A stretch of DNA of 64,000 bases from positions 922,911 through 986,910 of the forward strand of contig NZ_FMVC01000001.1 of NCBI RefSeq assembly GCF_900101855.1, read 5' to 3'. The stretch is from Flavobacterium anhuiense. GTDB taxonomy: Bacteria; Bacteroidota; Bacteroidia; Flavobacteriales; Flavobacteriaceae. The notes under the pieces are model-generated. The model ran no database searches and was not told where the DNA came from. It saw only the letters and a list, made by a program, of their open reading frames with translations. The stretch's first letter is position 1; the number at the start of each line of letters is the position of its first letter. Below, in pieces: positions 38,325 through 46,539 of this stretch. Both the position numbers and the translations under genes were made by a program.

Positions 38325-38436
38325 CCTAACAGGTTTCCAAAACCTGTTAGGTATTTAATTTAAAGTGAGATTATAATTAGTTTTGAGATATTAGGATTGC
38401 AAAAGATACCTAACAGGTTTTTGGAAACCTGTTAGG
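38325..38436. repeat. Pair of CCTAACAGGTTT hairpins in mirror arrangement
   Basis: Hairpin 1 (38325-38351) has CCTAACAGGTTT/AAACCTGTTAGG arms. Hairpin 2 (38409-38436) is nearly its reverse complement, including flanking ATA(C/T)CC bases. They enclose about 57 bp. The stems are GC-richer than their surroundings and could also stop transcription between the GH97 and GH39 genes. Confidence 0.8.
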
Positions 38437-38461
38437 ATAATAAAAAGAAAACCATTTTCAG

Positions 38462-40027
38462 ATGAAAAAACTTTTAATAATAACAGCCGTTTTAATTTCT
38501 TCAATTAATTCGTTCGCACAAAATGAAAGCCGAACCATAAAAGTAGATTTCAATAAAACTGCCGGAAAATTAAACACAATGTTCAAAGAATGCATTGGCG
38601 CAGGAAGGGCAAATGAAGGACTTCGTGCCGATTGGCAGCAGCAACTGGCATTGGTTAAAAAAGAATGCGATTTTAAGTACATCCGCTTTCATGGTTTATT
38701 GTCTGATGATATGGCCGTTTATCGTGAAGACGAAAAAGGAAATCCAGAATACAATTACCAATATGTTGACGTTTTATTTGATTATATTGTAAGTCTCAAA
38801 ATGAAACCATTTGTAGAATTAGGTTTTATGCCGAATGCATTGGCAAGCGGAAAAGAAACTATTTTTTGGTGGAAGGGAAATGTAACGCCTCCAAAAGATT
38901 ATAAAAAATGGGAAGATTTAATTAGAAATTTAACGCAGCATTTTAAAGATCGTTACGGAGATGAAGAAGTAAAAACTTGGTATTTTGAAGTATGGAATGA
39001 GCCGAATTTATCACCAGGTTTTTGGACAGGAACACAAACAGAATATTTCAAATTATATGATTACGCTGCTCGAGGTATAAAAGCAATAAATCCAGCGTAT
39101 AAAGTGGGCGGTCCAGCAACAGCAGGTGCAGCTTGGGTTCCTGAAACCATTGATTTTTGTGCCAAGAATAATCTTCCGATTGATTTTATTTCAACACATG
39201 CATACGGAGTGAAGCACGGCTATTTGGATGAATTCGGAACTTCTGGAACCATATTAAGTAAAGATGAATTTAGCGTAAGCGGAGAAATTATAAATTCACG
39301 AAAACAAATTACAGAATCGGCTAAACCAAATTTAGAATTGCATTATACAGAATGGAGTTCATCGTATACCCCAGCAGATCCAATTCATGACAGTTATCAT
39401 TCGGCTGCTTATATTCTGCAAAAAATAAAACAAGTTGGAAATGCTGCAAACTCCATGTCCTATTGGGTTTTTACCGATATCTTTGAAGAAGCGGGGCCAA
39501 GATTTACGCCTTTTCACGGCGGTTTCGGATTATTGAATACGCAAGGAATTAAAAAGCCTGCCTATTTCTCTTATTATTTAATGAATAAATTAGGAGAAAC
39601 AGAACTTCAGAATTCAGATAAGGCTTCTTGGGTTTCTAAAAATACAAAAGGTGATGTGCAAGTTTTGCTTTGGGATTTTACGAATACTCATCCTGGCGAT
39701 AAAGAGCTGAATCAAACCTATTACATAAAAGACCTTCCATCAAAAGAAAAAGGAAAAGTCAAAGTTGAAGTGAACGGAATACAGAAAGGGAAATATATCT
39801 TAGAAATTTACAAAGTGGGTTATAAGGTAAATGACGCTTACGCGGATTATCTAACGATGAATAAACCAAGTCAGTTAACACGTGAGCAAGTCAATTCGAT
39901 AAAAAAGAAAAATAACGGGGCGCCAATTTCGACAGAAAAAATTACGATTGACGGAAAAGGAACTTTCAGCAGAGAATTCAAAATCAATGAAAATGATGTT
40001 GTGATGCTGAATTTAATTAAACAATAA
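38462..40027 (+). CDS. Glycoside hydrolase family 39, beta-xylosidase-like
   Basis: A 521-aa exported enzyme (signal MKKLLIITAVLISSINSFAQ). The TIM barrel begins with FKECIGAGRANEGLRADWQQ. It carries the acid/base motif WYFEVWNEPNLSPGFW near residue 180 and the nucleophile Glu in LHYTEWSSSY near 300, both in the positions expected of clan GH-A family 39 xylosidases. A C-terminal beta domain follows (about 390-520). Predicted to release xylose from xylo-oligosaccharides in the periplasm. Flanked by repeat elements on both sides. Confidence 0.87.
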   Translation: MKKLLIITAVLISSINSFAQNESRTIKVDFNKTAGKLNTMFKECIGAGRANEGLRADWQQQLALVKKECDFKYIRFHGLLSDDMAVYREDEKGNPEYNYQYVDVLFDYIVSLKMKPFVELGFMPNALASGKETIFWWKGNVTPPKDYKKWEDLIRNLTQHFKDRYGDEEVKTWYFEVWNEPNLSPGFWTGTQTEYFKLYDYAARGIKAINPAYKVGGPATAGAAWVPETIDFCAKNNLPIDFISTHAYGVKHGYLDEFGTSGTILSKDEFSVSGEIINSRKQITESAKPNLELHYTEWSSSYTPADPIHDSYHSAAYILQKIKQVGNAANSMSYWVFTDIFEEAGPRFTPFHGGFGLLNTQGIKKPAYFSYYLMNKLGETELQNSDKASWVSKNTKGDVQVLLWDFTNTHPGDKELNQTYYIKDLPSKEKGKVKVEVNGIQKGKYILEIYKVGYKVNDAYADYLTMNKPSQLTREQVNSIKKKNNGAPISTEKITIDGKGTFSREFKINENDVVMLNLIKQ

Positions 40028-40037
40028 CAAATTTTAA

Positions 40038-40122
40038 TTTAAACACATAGAAACATAGATTTTTATTCTCTTTAAAGATTACAGAAAAAGCTAGCTTTAA
40101 TACCTAGTTCTATGTGTTAAAA
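40038..40122. repeat. Inverted-repeat-ended element, short copy C
   Basis: The left end matches copies A and B for 21 bp. The right end is CTAGTTCTATGTGTTAAAA. The centre is shortened and holds a perfect palindrome AAAGCTAGCTTT (40087-40098). Confidence 0.8.
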
Positions 40123-40245
40123 TATTTTCATACAATTAATGAAACAATAATTTTAGATAAAACCACAAATAATATAATTATTAACTGGATTTGAAGGCTA
40201 TGTGTGAGGAATCAAAATCTTTAAATTCAAAACACCTAACTATCT

Positions 40246-42483
40246 ATGAAAAACAAAATGATGTTCCTTTCATCGGCTTTGGTTTTTGCATTTTTTACTT
40301 CTTGTAAAAATGATGCACAAACTTTAGCTTCAAATTCGGCGCAGACCGAAGAATACGTTGGAAGAGAAATAAGCACAGATCATGATGCAGAAATCGACAA
40401 ACTGATTTCGCAGATGACATTAGAAGAAAAAGTGGGAATGCTTCACGGAAACAGCATGTTCGCCAATGCAGGCGTAAAACGTTTAGGAATTCCAGAATTA
40501 AAAATGGCCGATGGGCCGTTGGGAGTTCGCGAAGAAATCTCACGCGACAATTGGGCTCCAGCAGGATGGACAAATGACTTTGCAACATATTATCCAGCAG
40601 GTGGCGCTTTGGCTGCAACATGGAACGCAGAAATGGCACATACTTTTGGAACCAGTTTAGGAGAAGAGTTACGTGCAAGAGATAAAGACATGCTGCTTTC
40701 TCCAGCGATTAATATGGTGAGAACACCGCTTGGAGGAAGAACATACGAATACATGTCTGAAGATCCGTTTTTGAATAAAAAAATCGCAGTGCCTTTGATT
40801 GTTGGTTTACAAGAAAAAGATGTAATGGCTTGCGTGAAACATTACGCAGCAAACAATCAGGAAACGAATCGTGATTTTGTTGATGTACAAATTGACGAGC
40901 GTACACTTCGTGAAATTTATCTTCCAGCTTTTGAAGCTTCGGTAAAAGAAGCAAAGGCCTATAGCATTATGGGCGCTTACAATAAATTTAGAGGTGAATA
41001 TTTATGTGAAAACGATTATATGCTGAATAAAATCCTTCGTGACGAATGGGGATTCAAAGGTGTCGTAGTTTCAGATTGGGCTGCAGTGCATTCTACAGCA
41101 AAATCTTTGAAAAATGGTTTAGATATTGAAATGGGAACGCCAAAACCTTTCAATGAATTTTTCTTAGCCGATAAATTAATTGCTGCAGTTAAATCTGGAG
41201 AAGTTTCGGAAAAAGAAATTGATCTGCATGTAAAACGTATTTTAAGAGTTTTATTCCAAGTGAAAGCAATGGGCGGAGGCGAGCGTGCAAAAGGAAGCAT
41301 CGCAACTGAAGCACACTACCAAGACGCTTACAAAATTGCTGCTGAAGCAATTGTATTGTTGAAAAACGAAAACAACGCTTTACCATTAAAACTAGACGGA
41401 GTAAAATCTATTGCCGTTATTGGAAATAATGCTACAAAGAAAAACGCTCTTGGCGGATTTGGAGCAGGAGTTAAAACGAAAAGAGAAGTTACGCCTTTAG
41501 AAGGTCTTAAAAACAGATTGCCTTCTTCAGTTAAAATCAATTATGCGGAAGGATATTTAGAACGTTACGATAAAAAAAACAGAGGAAATTTAGGAAATAT
41601 TACGGCTAATGGGCCAGTTACAATCGATCAATTAGATCCTGCAAAAGTTCAGGAAGCTGTTGATGCGGCTAAAAACTCTGATGTTGCAATCATTTTTGCA
41701 GGTTCAAACCGCGATTACGAAACAGAAGCTTCAGATCGTAGAGATTTGCACTTGCCTTTCGGACAAGAAGAATTAATCAAAAAAGTTTTGGCTGTAAATC
41801 CAAAAACTATTGTGGTAATGGTTGCGGGTGCTCCATTTGATATTAATGAAGTAAGCAAAAAATCTTCTGCTTTGGTTTGGAGCTGGTTCAACGGTTCTGA
41901 GGGAGGAAATGCTTTAGCAGATGTGATCTTAGGAAAAGTAAATCCGTCAGGAAAACTGCCTTGGACAATGCCAGTAGCTTTAAAAGATTCTCCTGCGCAT
42001 GCTACAAACAGTTTCCCTGGAGACAAAGCGGTAAATTATGCCGAAGGACTTTTGATTGGATACCGTTGGTTTGATACTAAAAATGTGACGCCGTTATATC
42101 CTTTCGGTTACGGATTATCATACACCACTTTTGCGCTTGATAATGCAAAAACAGACAAAACTTCTTATGCTCAAAACGATGTAATAGAAGTAACAGTCGA
42201 CGTTAAAAACACAGGAAAAGTAGACGGAAAAGAGGTCGTTCAATTATACACATCAAAATTGGATTCTAAAATTACTCGTGCAGCTCAGGAATTAAAAGGT
42301 TTCAAAAAAGCAGAGGTAAAAGCTGGAAGTTCAGCAAAAGTAACCATCAAAGTACCGGTAAAAGAATTGGCTTATTATGATGTTGCTTCTAAAAAATGGA
42401 CAGTTGAACCAGGAAAATATACTATCAAATTGGGAACTTCTTCAAGAGATATTAAAAAAGAAATCCAAGTGACAGTTAAATAA
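40246..42483 (+). CDS. Glycoside hydrolase family 3, beta-glucosidase/xylosidase-like
   Basis: A 745-aa exported protein with a lipoprotein-like start (LVFAFFTSCKNDAQ). Domain 1 (about residues 45-350) has KMADGPLGVREE, CVKHYAANNQE and the nucleophile Asp in GVVVSDWAAVH. Domain 2 (about 370-590) has VLLKNENNALPL and the glucan-binding stretch with SNRDYETEASDR. A fibronectin-III-like domain (about 655-740) has YPFGYGLSYTTF and DVKNTGKVDGKEVVQLY. Hydrolyses terminal beta-linked glucose or xylose. It ends at a strong terminator, which closes the main enzyme series. Confidence 0.92.
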   Translation: MKNKMMFLSSALVFAFFTSCKNDAQTLASNSAQTEEYVGREISTDHDAEIDKLISQMTLEEKVGMLHGNSMFANAGVKRLGIPELKMADGPLGVREEISRDNWAPAGWTNDFATYYPAGGALAATWNAEMAHTFGTSLGEELRARDKDMLLSPAINMVRTPLGGRTYEYMSEDPFLNKKIAVPLIVGLQEKDVMACVKHYAANNQETNRDFVDVQIDERTLREIYLPAFEASVKEAKAYSIMGAYNKFRGEYLCENDYMLNKILRDEWGFKGVVVSDWAAVHSTAKSLKNGLDIEMGTPKPFNEFFLADKLIAAVKSGEVSEKEIDLHVKRILRVLFQVKAMGGGERAKGSIATEAHYQDAYKIAAEAIVLLKNENNALPLKLDGVKSIAVIGNNATKKNALGGFGAGVKTKREVTPLEGLKNRLPSSVKINYAEGYLERYDKKNRGNLGNITANGPVTIDQLDPAKVQEAVDAAKNSDVAIIFAGSNRDYETEASDRRDLHLPFGQEELIKKVLAVNPKTIVVMVAGAPFDINEVSKKSSALVWSWFNGSEGGNALADVILGKVNPSGKLPWTMPVALKDSPAHATNSFPGDKAVNYAEGLLIGYRWFDTKNVTPLYPFGYGLSYTTFALDNAKTDKTSYAQNDVIEVTVDVKNTGKVDGKEVVQLYTSKLDSKITRAAQELKGFKKAEVKAGSSAKVTIKVPVKELAYYDVASKKWTVEPGKYTIKLGTSSRDIKKEIQVTVK

Positions 42484-42502
42484 AACTGTCATTGTTATAA
42501 CT

Positions 42503-42545
42503 AAACCATCAACGCCAGCCAGTAAAAAGCTGGCGTTGGTTTTAA
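42503..42545 (+). terminator. Terminator after the GH3 gene
   Basis: TCAACGCCAGC pairs with GCTGGCGTTGG, extended by AAACC/GGTTTT, with a final T run. Confidence 0.8.
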
Positions 42546-42599
42546 AAACTTATCAGTTAACTTAAACTTATAGGATTCAAAAATATTTAAATTTAAAAA

Positions 42600-44546
42600 A
42601 TGAAAAAGACCGTAATATTTATTTTCTTGTTAATTAGTGTTTTAGCAAATGCTAATATCAGAATGCCTTTAATATTCTCTGACGGAATGGTGCTTCAAAG
42701 AGACAAGCAAATTCCGATTTGGGGCTTTGCAGATGCAAATGAAAGCGTAGAAATTCATTTCAACAAACAAGTTAAGAAAACAACAGCCGATAAAAACGGA
42801 AAATGGACAGTAAATTTAAGCGCTGAAAAAGCCGGCGGACCTTTCGAATTGACCATTATCGGGAAAAATAAAATCACAATCAAAAATGTTTTGGTTGGAG
42901 AAGTTTGGATTTGCAGCGGGCAATCGAATATGGAATTTCAGGTTTTCAAAACCATGAATGGCGAAAAAGAAATTGCAGATGCTAATTATCCAATGATCCG
43001 TCATTTTGGTGTGGCACAGGATTTAAGCGGCACTCCGAAAGACGATTTAAAACAAGGAAAATGGGAAGAAGCCAACAAAAAAAATGTAGGCAACTTTACA
43101 GCAGTTGGATATTATTTCGCGAGAAAATTATATGCTGAATTAAAAATCCCAATTGGAATTATTAATACTTCTTGGGGTGGAACTAATGTTGAAACTTGGA
43201 CAAGTCGTGAGGCTTTTGAAAAAAGCCCTGATTTTAAAGCCATGATTGCCGATGTTCCGACTCTAAATGTAGACTCTATTTCAAAATTATATGCCAGAAA
43301 GATGAAAGAAAGAGTTGAAAAAATTCAAGGAAATCCTGTTAGCTCTGATAACGAAGATTCATTTAAAGAACTTTCTTTTAATGATAATTCTTGGGGTGAA
43401 CTCAATACGCCAAGTTTATGGGAAAATCAGCCTTTAGGAGATTTGGATGGCGTAGTTTGGATGCGAAAAACAATTACACTCACAGCCGATGATCTTAAAA
43501 ACAAAGCCGTTTTAAGTTTAGCTAAAATTGACGATGAGGATATTGCATATATAAACGGAATCGAAATTGGCCGAAACACACAATACGATTTAAAAAGAGT
43601 GTATTCTGTTCCTGGAAATGTTTTAAAAGAAGGAAAAAATGTAATTGCTGTCCGAATTGTTGACAACAGCGGAGGTGGAGGGATTTATGGTGAAGCACAA
43701 GATCTAAAACTTAATATTGGCAGTAAAAGTATTCCGCTTGACGGAAAATGGAAATTCAGAGTTATTGTTGTAAAAACAGCTTTATCACCAAACAGTTATC
43801 CGTCATTATTATACAATGCCATGGTAAATCCGCTAGTTCCTTACGGGATTCAAGGCGTTTTATGGTATCAGGGAGAAGCCAATGTTTGGAGAGCAGCAGA
43901 ATACAAAAAATCATTTCCGTTAATGATCAATGATTGGAGAACAAGATTCAAACAAGGAAACTTTCCGTTTTATTTCGTTCAATTATCCACTTTTGACGAA
44001 TTTGGAGGCAATAGTGAGAAAGGTAGCCGATGGGCAGAACTTCGCGAAGCACAGTCTGAAACACTAAAAGTGCCGAACACAGGAATGGCCGTAACCACAG
44101 ATATTGGAAACGCCAAAGACATTCACCCAACTAACAAACAAGATATTGGATTACGTTTGGCAGCTATTGCCATGAATAATATTTACGGCAAAAAACAAGT
44201 TCATAGCGGACCAACTTACAAATCTCAAGAAATAAAAGGAAACCAAATCGTATTGACTTTTGATAATATCGGCAGCGGATTATCAACACCAAACAATGTA
44301 GAGTTAAAAGGTTTCGAAATTGCAGGTGCTGATAAAGTTTTTCATTCCGCGAAAGCGATAATGAAGGACAACAAAGTAATTGTCTCGAGCGATCAGGTGC
44401 AAAATCCTGTAGCAGTGCATTATGGTTGGGCAGATGATGATACGGCGATCAATCTTTTCAATAAAGAAAAATTTCCGGCTTCGCCTTTCAGAACCGATAA
44501 TTGGGAGATGCTAACTGCGAATGAGAAATATAAAGTAAGTAAATAA
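42600..44546 (+). CDS. Sialate-O-acetylesterase-like SGNH esterase
   Basis: A 648-aa exported esterase (signal MKKTVIFIFLLISVLANA). SGNH blocks are visible: GEVWICSGQSNMEF (nucleophile Ser) near residue 105, GIINTSWGGTNVETW, VLWYQGEANVW, and the catalytic Asp/His in KDIHPTNKQDIGLRLA. Between the halves (about residues 250-390) sits a galactose-binding-like jelly-roll insertion (FNDNSWGELNTPSLW ... YINGIEIGRN). In such loci the family removes acetyl groups from hemicellulose or sialic acid. Given the neighbours, hemicellulose acetyl is more likely here. It lies after a terminator, so it may have its own promoter. Confidence 0.85.
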   Translation: MKKTVIFIFLLISVLANANIRMPLIFSDGMVLQRDKQIPIWGFADANESVEIHFNKQVKKTTADKNGKWTVNLSAEKAGGPFELTIIGKNKITIKNVLVGEVWICSGQSNMEFQVFKTMNGEKEIADANYPMIRHFGVAQDLSGTPKDDLKQGKWEEANKKNVGNFTAVGYYFARKLYAELKIPIGIINTSWGGTNVETWTSREAFEKSPDFKAMIADVPTLNVDSISKLYARKMKERVEKIQGNPVSSDNEDSFKELSFNDNSWGELNTPSLWENQPLGDLDGVVWMRKTITLTADDLKNKAVLSLAKIDDEDIAYINGIEIGRNTQYDLKRVYSVPGNVLKEGKNVIAVRIVDNSGGGGIYGEAQDLKLNIGSKSIPLDGKWKFRVIVVKTALSPNSYPSLLYNAMVNPLVPYGIQGVLWYQGEANVWRAAEYKKSFPLMINDWRTRFKQGNFPFYFVQLSTFDEFGGNSEKGSRWAELREAQSETLKVPNTGMAVTTDIGNAKDIHPTNKQDIGLRLAAIAMNNIYGKKQVHSGPTYKSQEIKGNQIVLTFDNIGSGLSTPNNVELKGFEIAGADKVFHSAKAIMKDNKVIVSSDQVQNPVAVHYGWADDDTAINLFNKEKFPASPFRTDNWEMLTANEKYKVSK

Positions 44547-44612
44547 GTCCTAAGTACTTCATAATTAGTGATAAGTTCTTATTAAGAAGTATACAGGCGA
44601 ATAATAAAAATT

Positions 44613-44670
44613 TGCAAAATAAAGCTCTAGTGGAACGAAGTGAATTTCGCACCGCTGGAGCTCTTTTGCA
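44613..44670. terminator. Long hairpin between convergent esterase and cvpA-like gene
   Basis: TGCAAAA...AAAGCTCTAG pairs imperfectly with CTGGAGCTCTTTTGCA. The loop contains GGAACGAAGTGAATTTCGC. It probably works as a bidirectional terminator and resembles dispersed flavobacterial repeats. Confidence 0.55.
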
Positions 44671-44700
44671 TTGACAGGATTTAATTTCTAAACGTTATAA

Positions 44701-45243
44701 TTATTTTTTTGCCTGCTCTTTTTCTTCTGGTTTCTTAGAGTGCTCTTTTTTAAACGTTTCGTACCATTTTTCAATCGACGGATAAACAAAAGCTGCAACT
44801 TTTTTTACTGGATTATAAAAAATAGAATTGTCTAAAGTTTCTTTTTTAGCGAATGTATTATTGAAGTTTATTTTCTCAAACAAAGCAATAAAAATACTCA
44901 GAATTAGAATGGTTTTTAAAACCCTAAAAAATCCGCCTCCCAGTTTATTCATCCAGCCTAACATGGCAAAGTCGGCAATTCCGGTTAGAATTTTTGCTAA
45001 AAAGTAAACTCCAATTACAACCAAAATAAAGGTCAGGATAAAAGCCGTAATTTGAATATTAGTCGGATTCCAAGAAACGTGCTTTGAAATCATTCCTGTC
45101 ATTAATGAAGAAAATTTAATGGCAAGATAAATTCCTAATAACAGGGAAATAAAAGAAGCAACTTCTACAAAAAGTCCATTTTTAATGCCTTTATACAAAC
45201 TGTATCCTAAAAGCGCGGCTACAATAATATCAAAAAAACTCAT
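44701..45243 (-). CDS. CvpA-family inner-membrane protein
   Basis: A 180-aa protein with four membrane helices in the first 125 residues (FDIIVAALLGYSLYKGIKNG, VEVASFISLLLGIYLA, TAFILTFILVVIGVYFLAKIL, VLKTILILSIFIALF) and the GxxxG-rich pattern of CvpA. A charged C-terminal tail follows (KKEHSKKPEEKEQAKK). The family is tied to colicin V production and envelope functions; the exact role is unclear. Monocistronic, preceded by a repeat-rich intergenic region. Confidence 0.82.
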   Translation of the reverse strand: MSFFDIIVAALLGYSLYKGIKNGLFVEVASFISLLLGIYLAIKFSSLMTGMISKHVSWNPTNIQITAFILTFILVVIGVYFLAKILTGIADFAMLGWMNKLGGGFFRVLKTILILSIFIALFEKINFNNTFAKKETLDNSIFYNPVKKVAAFVYPSIEKWYETFKKEHSKKPEEKEQAKK

Positions 45244-45257
45244 GTTTGGGTTTGGTG

Positions 45258-45330
45258 TTTAATGAGGCGCAAAGATATATCTTTTTTAGGTCCAAAGGCT
45301 CATAGTGGCAAAGGTTCAAAGGTTTTTATA
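45258..45330. repeat. Degenerate GCAAAG heptad repeat upstream of the cvpA-like gene
   Basis: GGCGCAAAG, GTCCAAAGG, GGCAAAGG and TTCAAAGG at about 7-8 bp steps, resembling the stretch at 17886-17960. Confidence 0.5.
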
Positions 45331-45384
45331 GCAGTTGTAATTTTATGTGTTTAAAATTTTTAGGCACATTGAGTTTGAACTCTG

Positions 45385-45392
45385 TATCTTTG
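45385..45392 (+). promoter_or_regulatory. Candidate -7 box (TATCTTTG) for the 45490 gene
   Basis: This matches TAnnTTTG, about 100 nt before the ATG. No -33 TTG at the usual distance. Confidence 0.35.
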
Positions 45393-45489
45393 CAAATCAA
45401 AATTTAGAGTTCAGATTACGATTCTGCCCCCTCAGAATAGATTTTAATCAGTAATCCAACATCTAAAATCAACAATCTAAAATCACACA

Positions 45490-45846
45490 ATGTCTAGAGA
45501 TATACAGTTAAAAGAGCGATGGGAAAAGCTCGTTGATATACTTTCCAATCAATTTTCACAAGGTGAAGATCTTGATTTGGATGCTATAATTTACCTAATT
45601 GGAGTTCAGGAACTCGGAAAGGTGCATCGTCAATTTAAGAAAGACGAAAAATTAAACCTAATGCATATTGCCATTTGCCGATTATTGGAACCTTATGGTT
45701 ATTACGAATTTGATTTTTTTGATAATGAAGGCTGGCCACACTACAAAATAAAAGAACAATTACCGCCGTTAAAAGCAGGTGAACAATCGGTTTTAATGAA
45801 AGAAGCGATTGTAAATTATTTTTTGGAAAGAAAACTTATTGAGTAG
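45490..45846 (+). CDS. Conserved hypothetical protein, mostly helical
   Basis: A 118-aa acidic soluble protein (LKERWEKLVDILSNQFSQGEDLDLDAIIYLIGVQELGK, shown here only to mark its helical first half). No signal peptide, membrane segment or catalytic motif. I recognise no named family, though it looks like a conserved Bacteroidota protein. An 81-bp gap filled with CTGAGACTGAAAAC-type repeats separates it from the next gene. Confidence 0.65.
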   Translation: MSRDIQLKERWEKLVDILSNQFSQGEDLDLDAIIYLIGVQELGKVHRQFKKDEKLNLMHIAICRLLEPYGYYEFDFFDNEGWPHYKIKEQLPPLKAGEQSVLMKEAIVNYFLERKLIE

Positions 45847-45855
45847 ATTTTTTAA

Positions 45856-45922
45856 GTTTTGAGTCGCAGTCGCAGTTTTCAGTAACAAGACTGAGACTGA
45901 AAACTGGGACTGAAAACTTTAA
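45856..45922. repeat. Degenerate CTGAGACTGAAAACTG repeat
   Basis: GAGTCGCAGTCGCAG, then GACTGAGACTGAAAACTGGGACTGAAAAC: steps of 6-7 bp. Related stretches are at 30783-30831, 46457-46500 and 49559-49625. Confidence 0.55.
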
Positions 45923-45927
45923 AAGAT

Positions 45928-46455
45928 ATGTGCAGATACGCAATGACATCTTATAAACCTCATTATGCTTGTTTTAATTGTCGGAAGACATTTAAAAGAA
46001 GATTGATGGTGGATATAAAAAAAGGAGAAGCATCGGTTTTTGAAGCCAAATGTCCGCAATGTGGAGAATTAATGGCGAACATGGGGCTGGATTTTGAATC
46101 GCCTAAAAAAGATGATGTCAAAAAGTGGGAACATATTAAAAGTTTATTTTCCGTTGGCATTACCTTTCATTCTTGCGGCTGTAGCGGCCCAGGCTATATT
46201 CCGAATTCAAAAGAAAAATTAGTAGAGTATTTTGAAGACATAAAAGAGACCTATTTTAAAAATATGGATTTTTGGCGTACCAGAATTGAGCCTTCAACAA
46301 AGCAAGAGAAAGAACGAGATTCAAATAAAAATTGGCATGAACTCGGACGTATTTCTTCTAATTATAAAAAGCAAGTTGTAACCAACCAAGAAGGTTTAGA
46401 TTATTGGCATCTAAAGATTAAACAAGTTGAAGAAAAGTTAAATCTGATAAAATAA
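45928..46455 (+). CDS. Hypothetical protein with a probable zinc ribbon
   Basis: A 175-aa soluble protein. CFNC (about residue 15) and CPQC (about 43) are spaced as a zinc-ribbon pair. A Cys-rich FHSCGCSGPGY segment follows near residue 80. The C-terminal half is charged and helical. I do not recognise a named family. Metal or nucleic-acid binding is plausible from the CxxC pairs alone. The start could also be the Met at residue 6. It lies upstream of pheS, which appears to have its own promoter. Confidence 0.6.
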   Translation: MCRYAMTSYKPHYACFNCRKTFKRRLMVDIKKGEASVFEAKCPQCGELMANMGLDFESPKKDDVKKWEHIKSLFSVGITFHSCGCSGPGYIPNSKEKLVEYFEDIKETYFKNMDFWRTRIEPSTKQEKERDSNKNWHELGRISSNYKKQVVTNQEGLDYWHLKIKQVEEKLNLIK

Positions 46456-46509
46456 TTTACGGAAAACCTAAAACTGCGACTGTGACCGCACATTTTCAAC
46501 TAAAAACAC

Positions 46510-46517
46510 TAAATTTG
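46510..46517 (+). promoter_or_regulatory. Candidate -7 box (TAAATTTG) for pheS
   Basis: This fits TAnnTTTG and ends 22 nt before the pheS ATG. A GAAGGAAA stretch precedes the start codon. Confidence 0.5.
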
Positions 46518-46539
46518 TACTCTCAATTATCGAAGGAAA

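Noticed and set aside
33411..40122. CRISPR array made of the repeated elements in the polysaccharide locus
   Set aside because: The copies are kilobases apart with genes between them, are themselves palindromic, and have no regular spacers or cas genes.
40295..42026. Several minus-strand ORFs up to 127 codons inside the GH3 gene
   Set aside because: They are shadows of a complete GH3 frame with all motifs; no independent start signals or domains.
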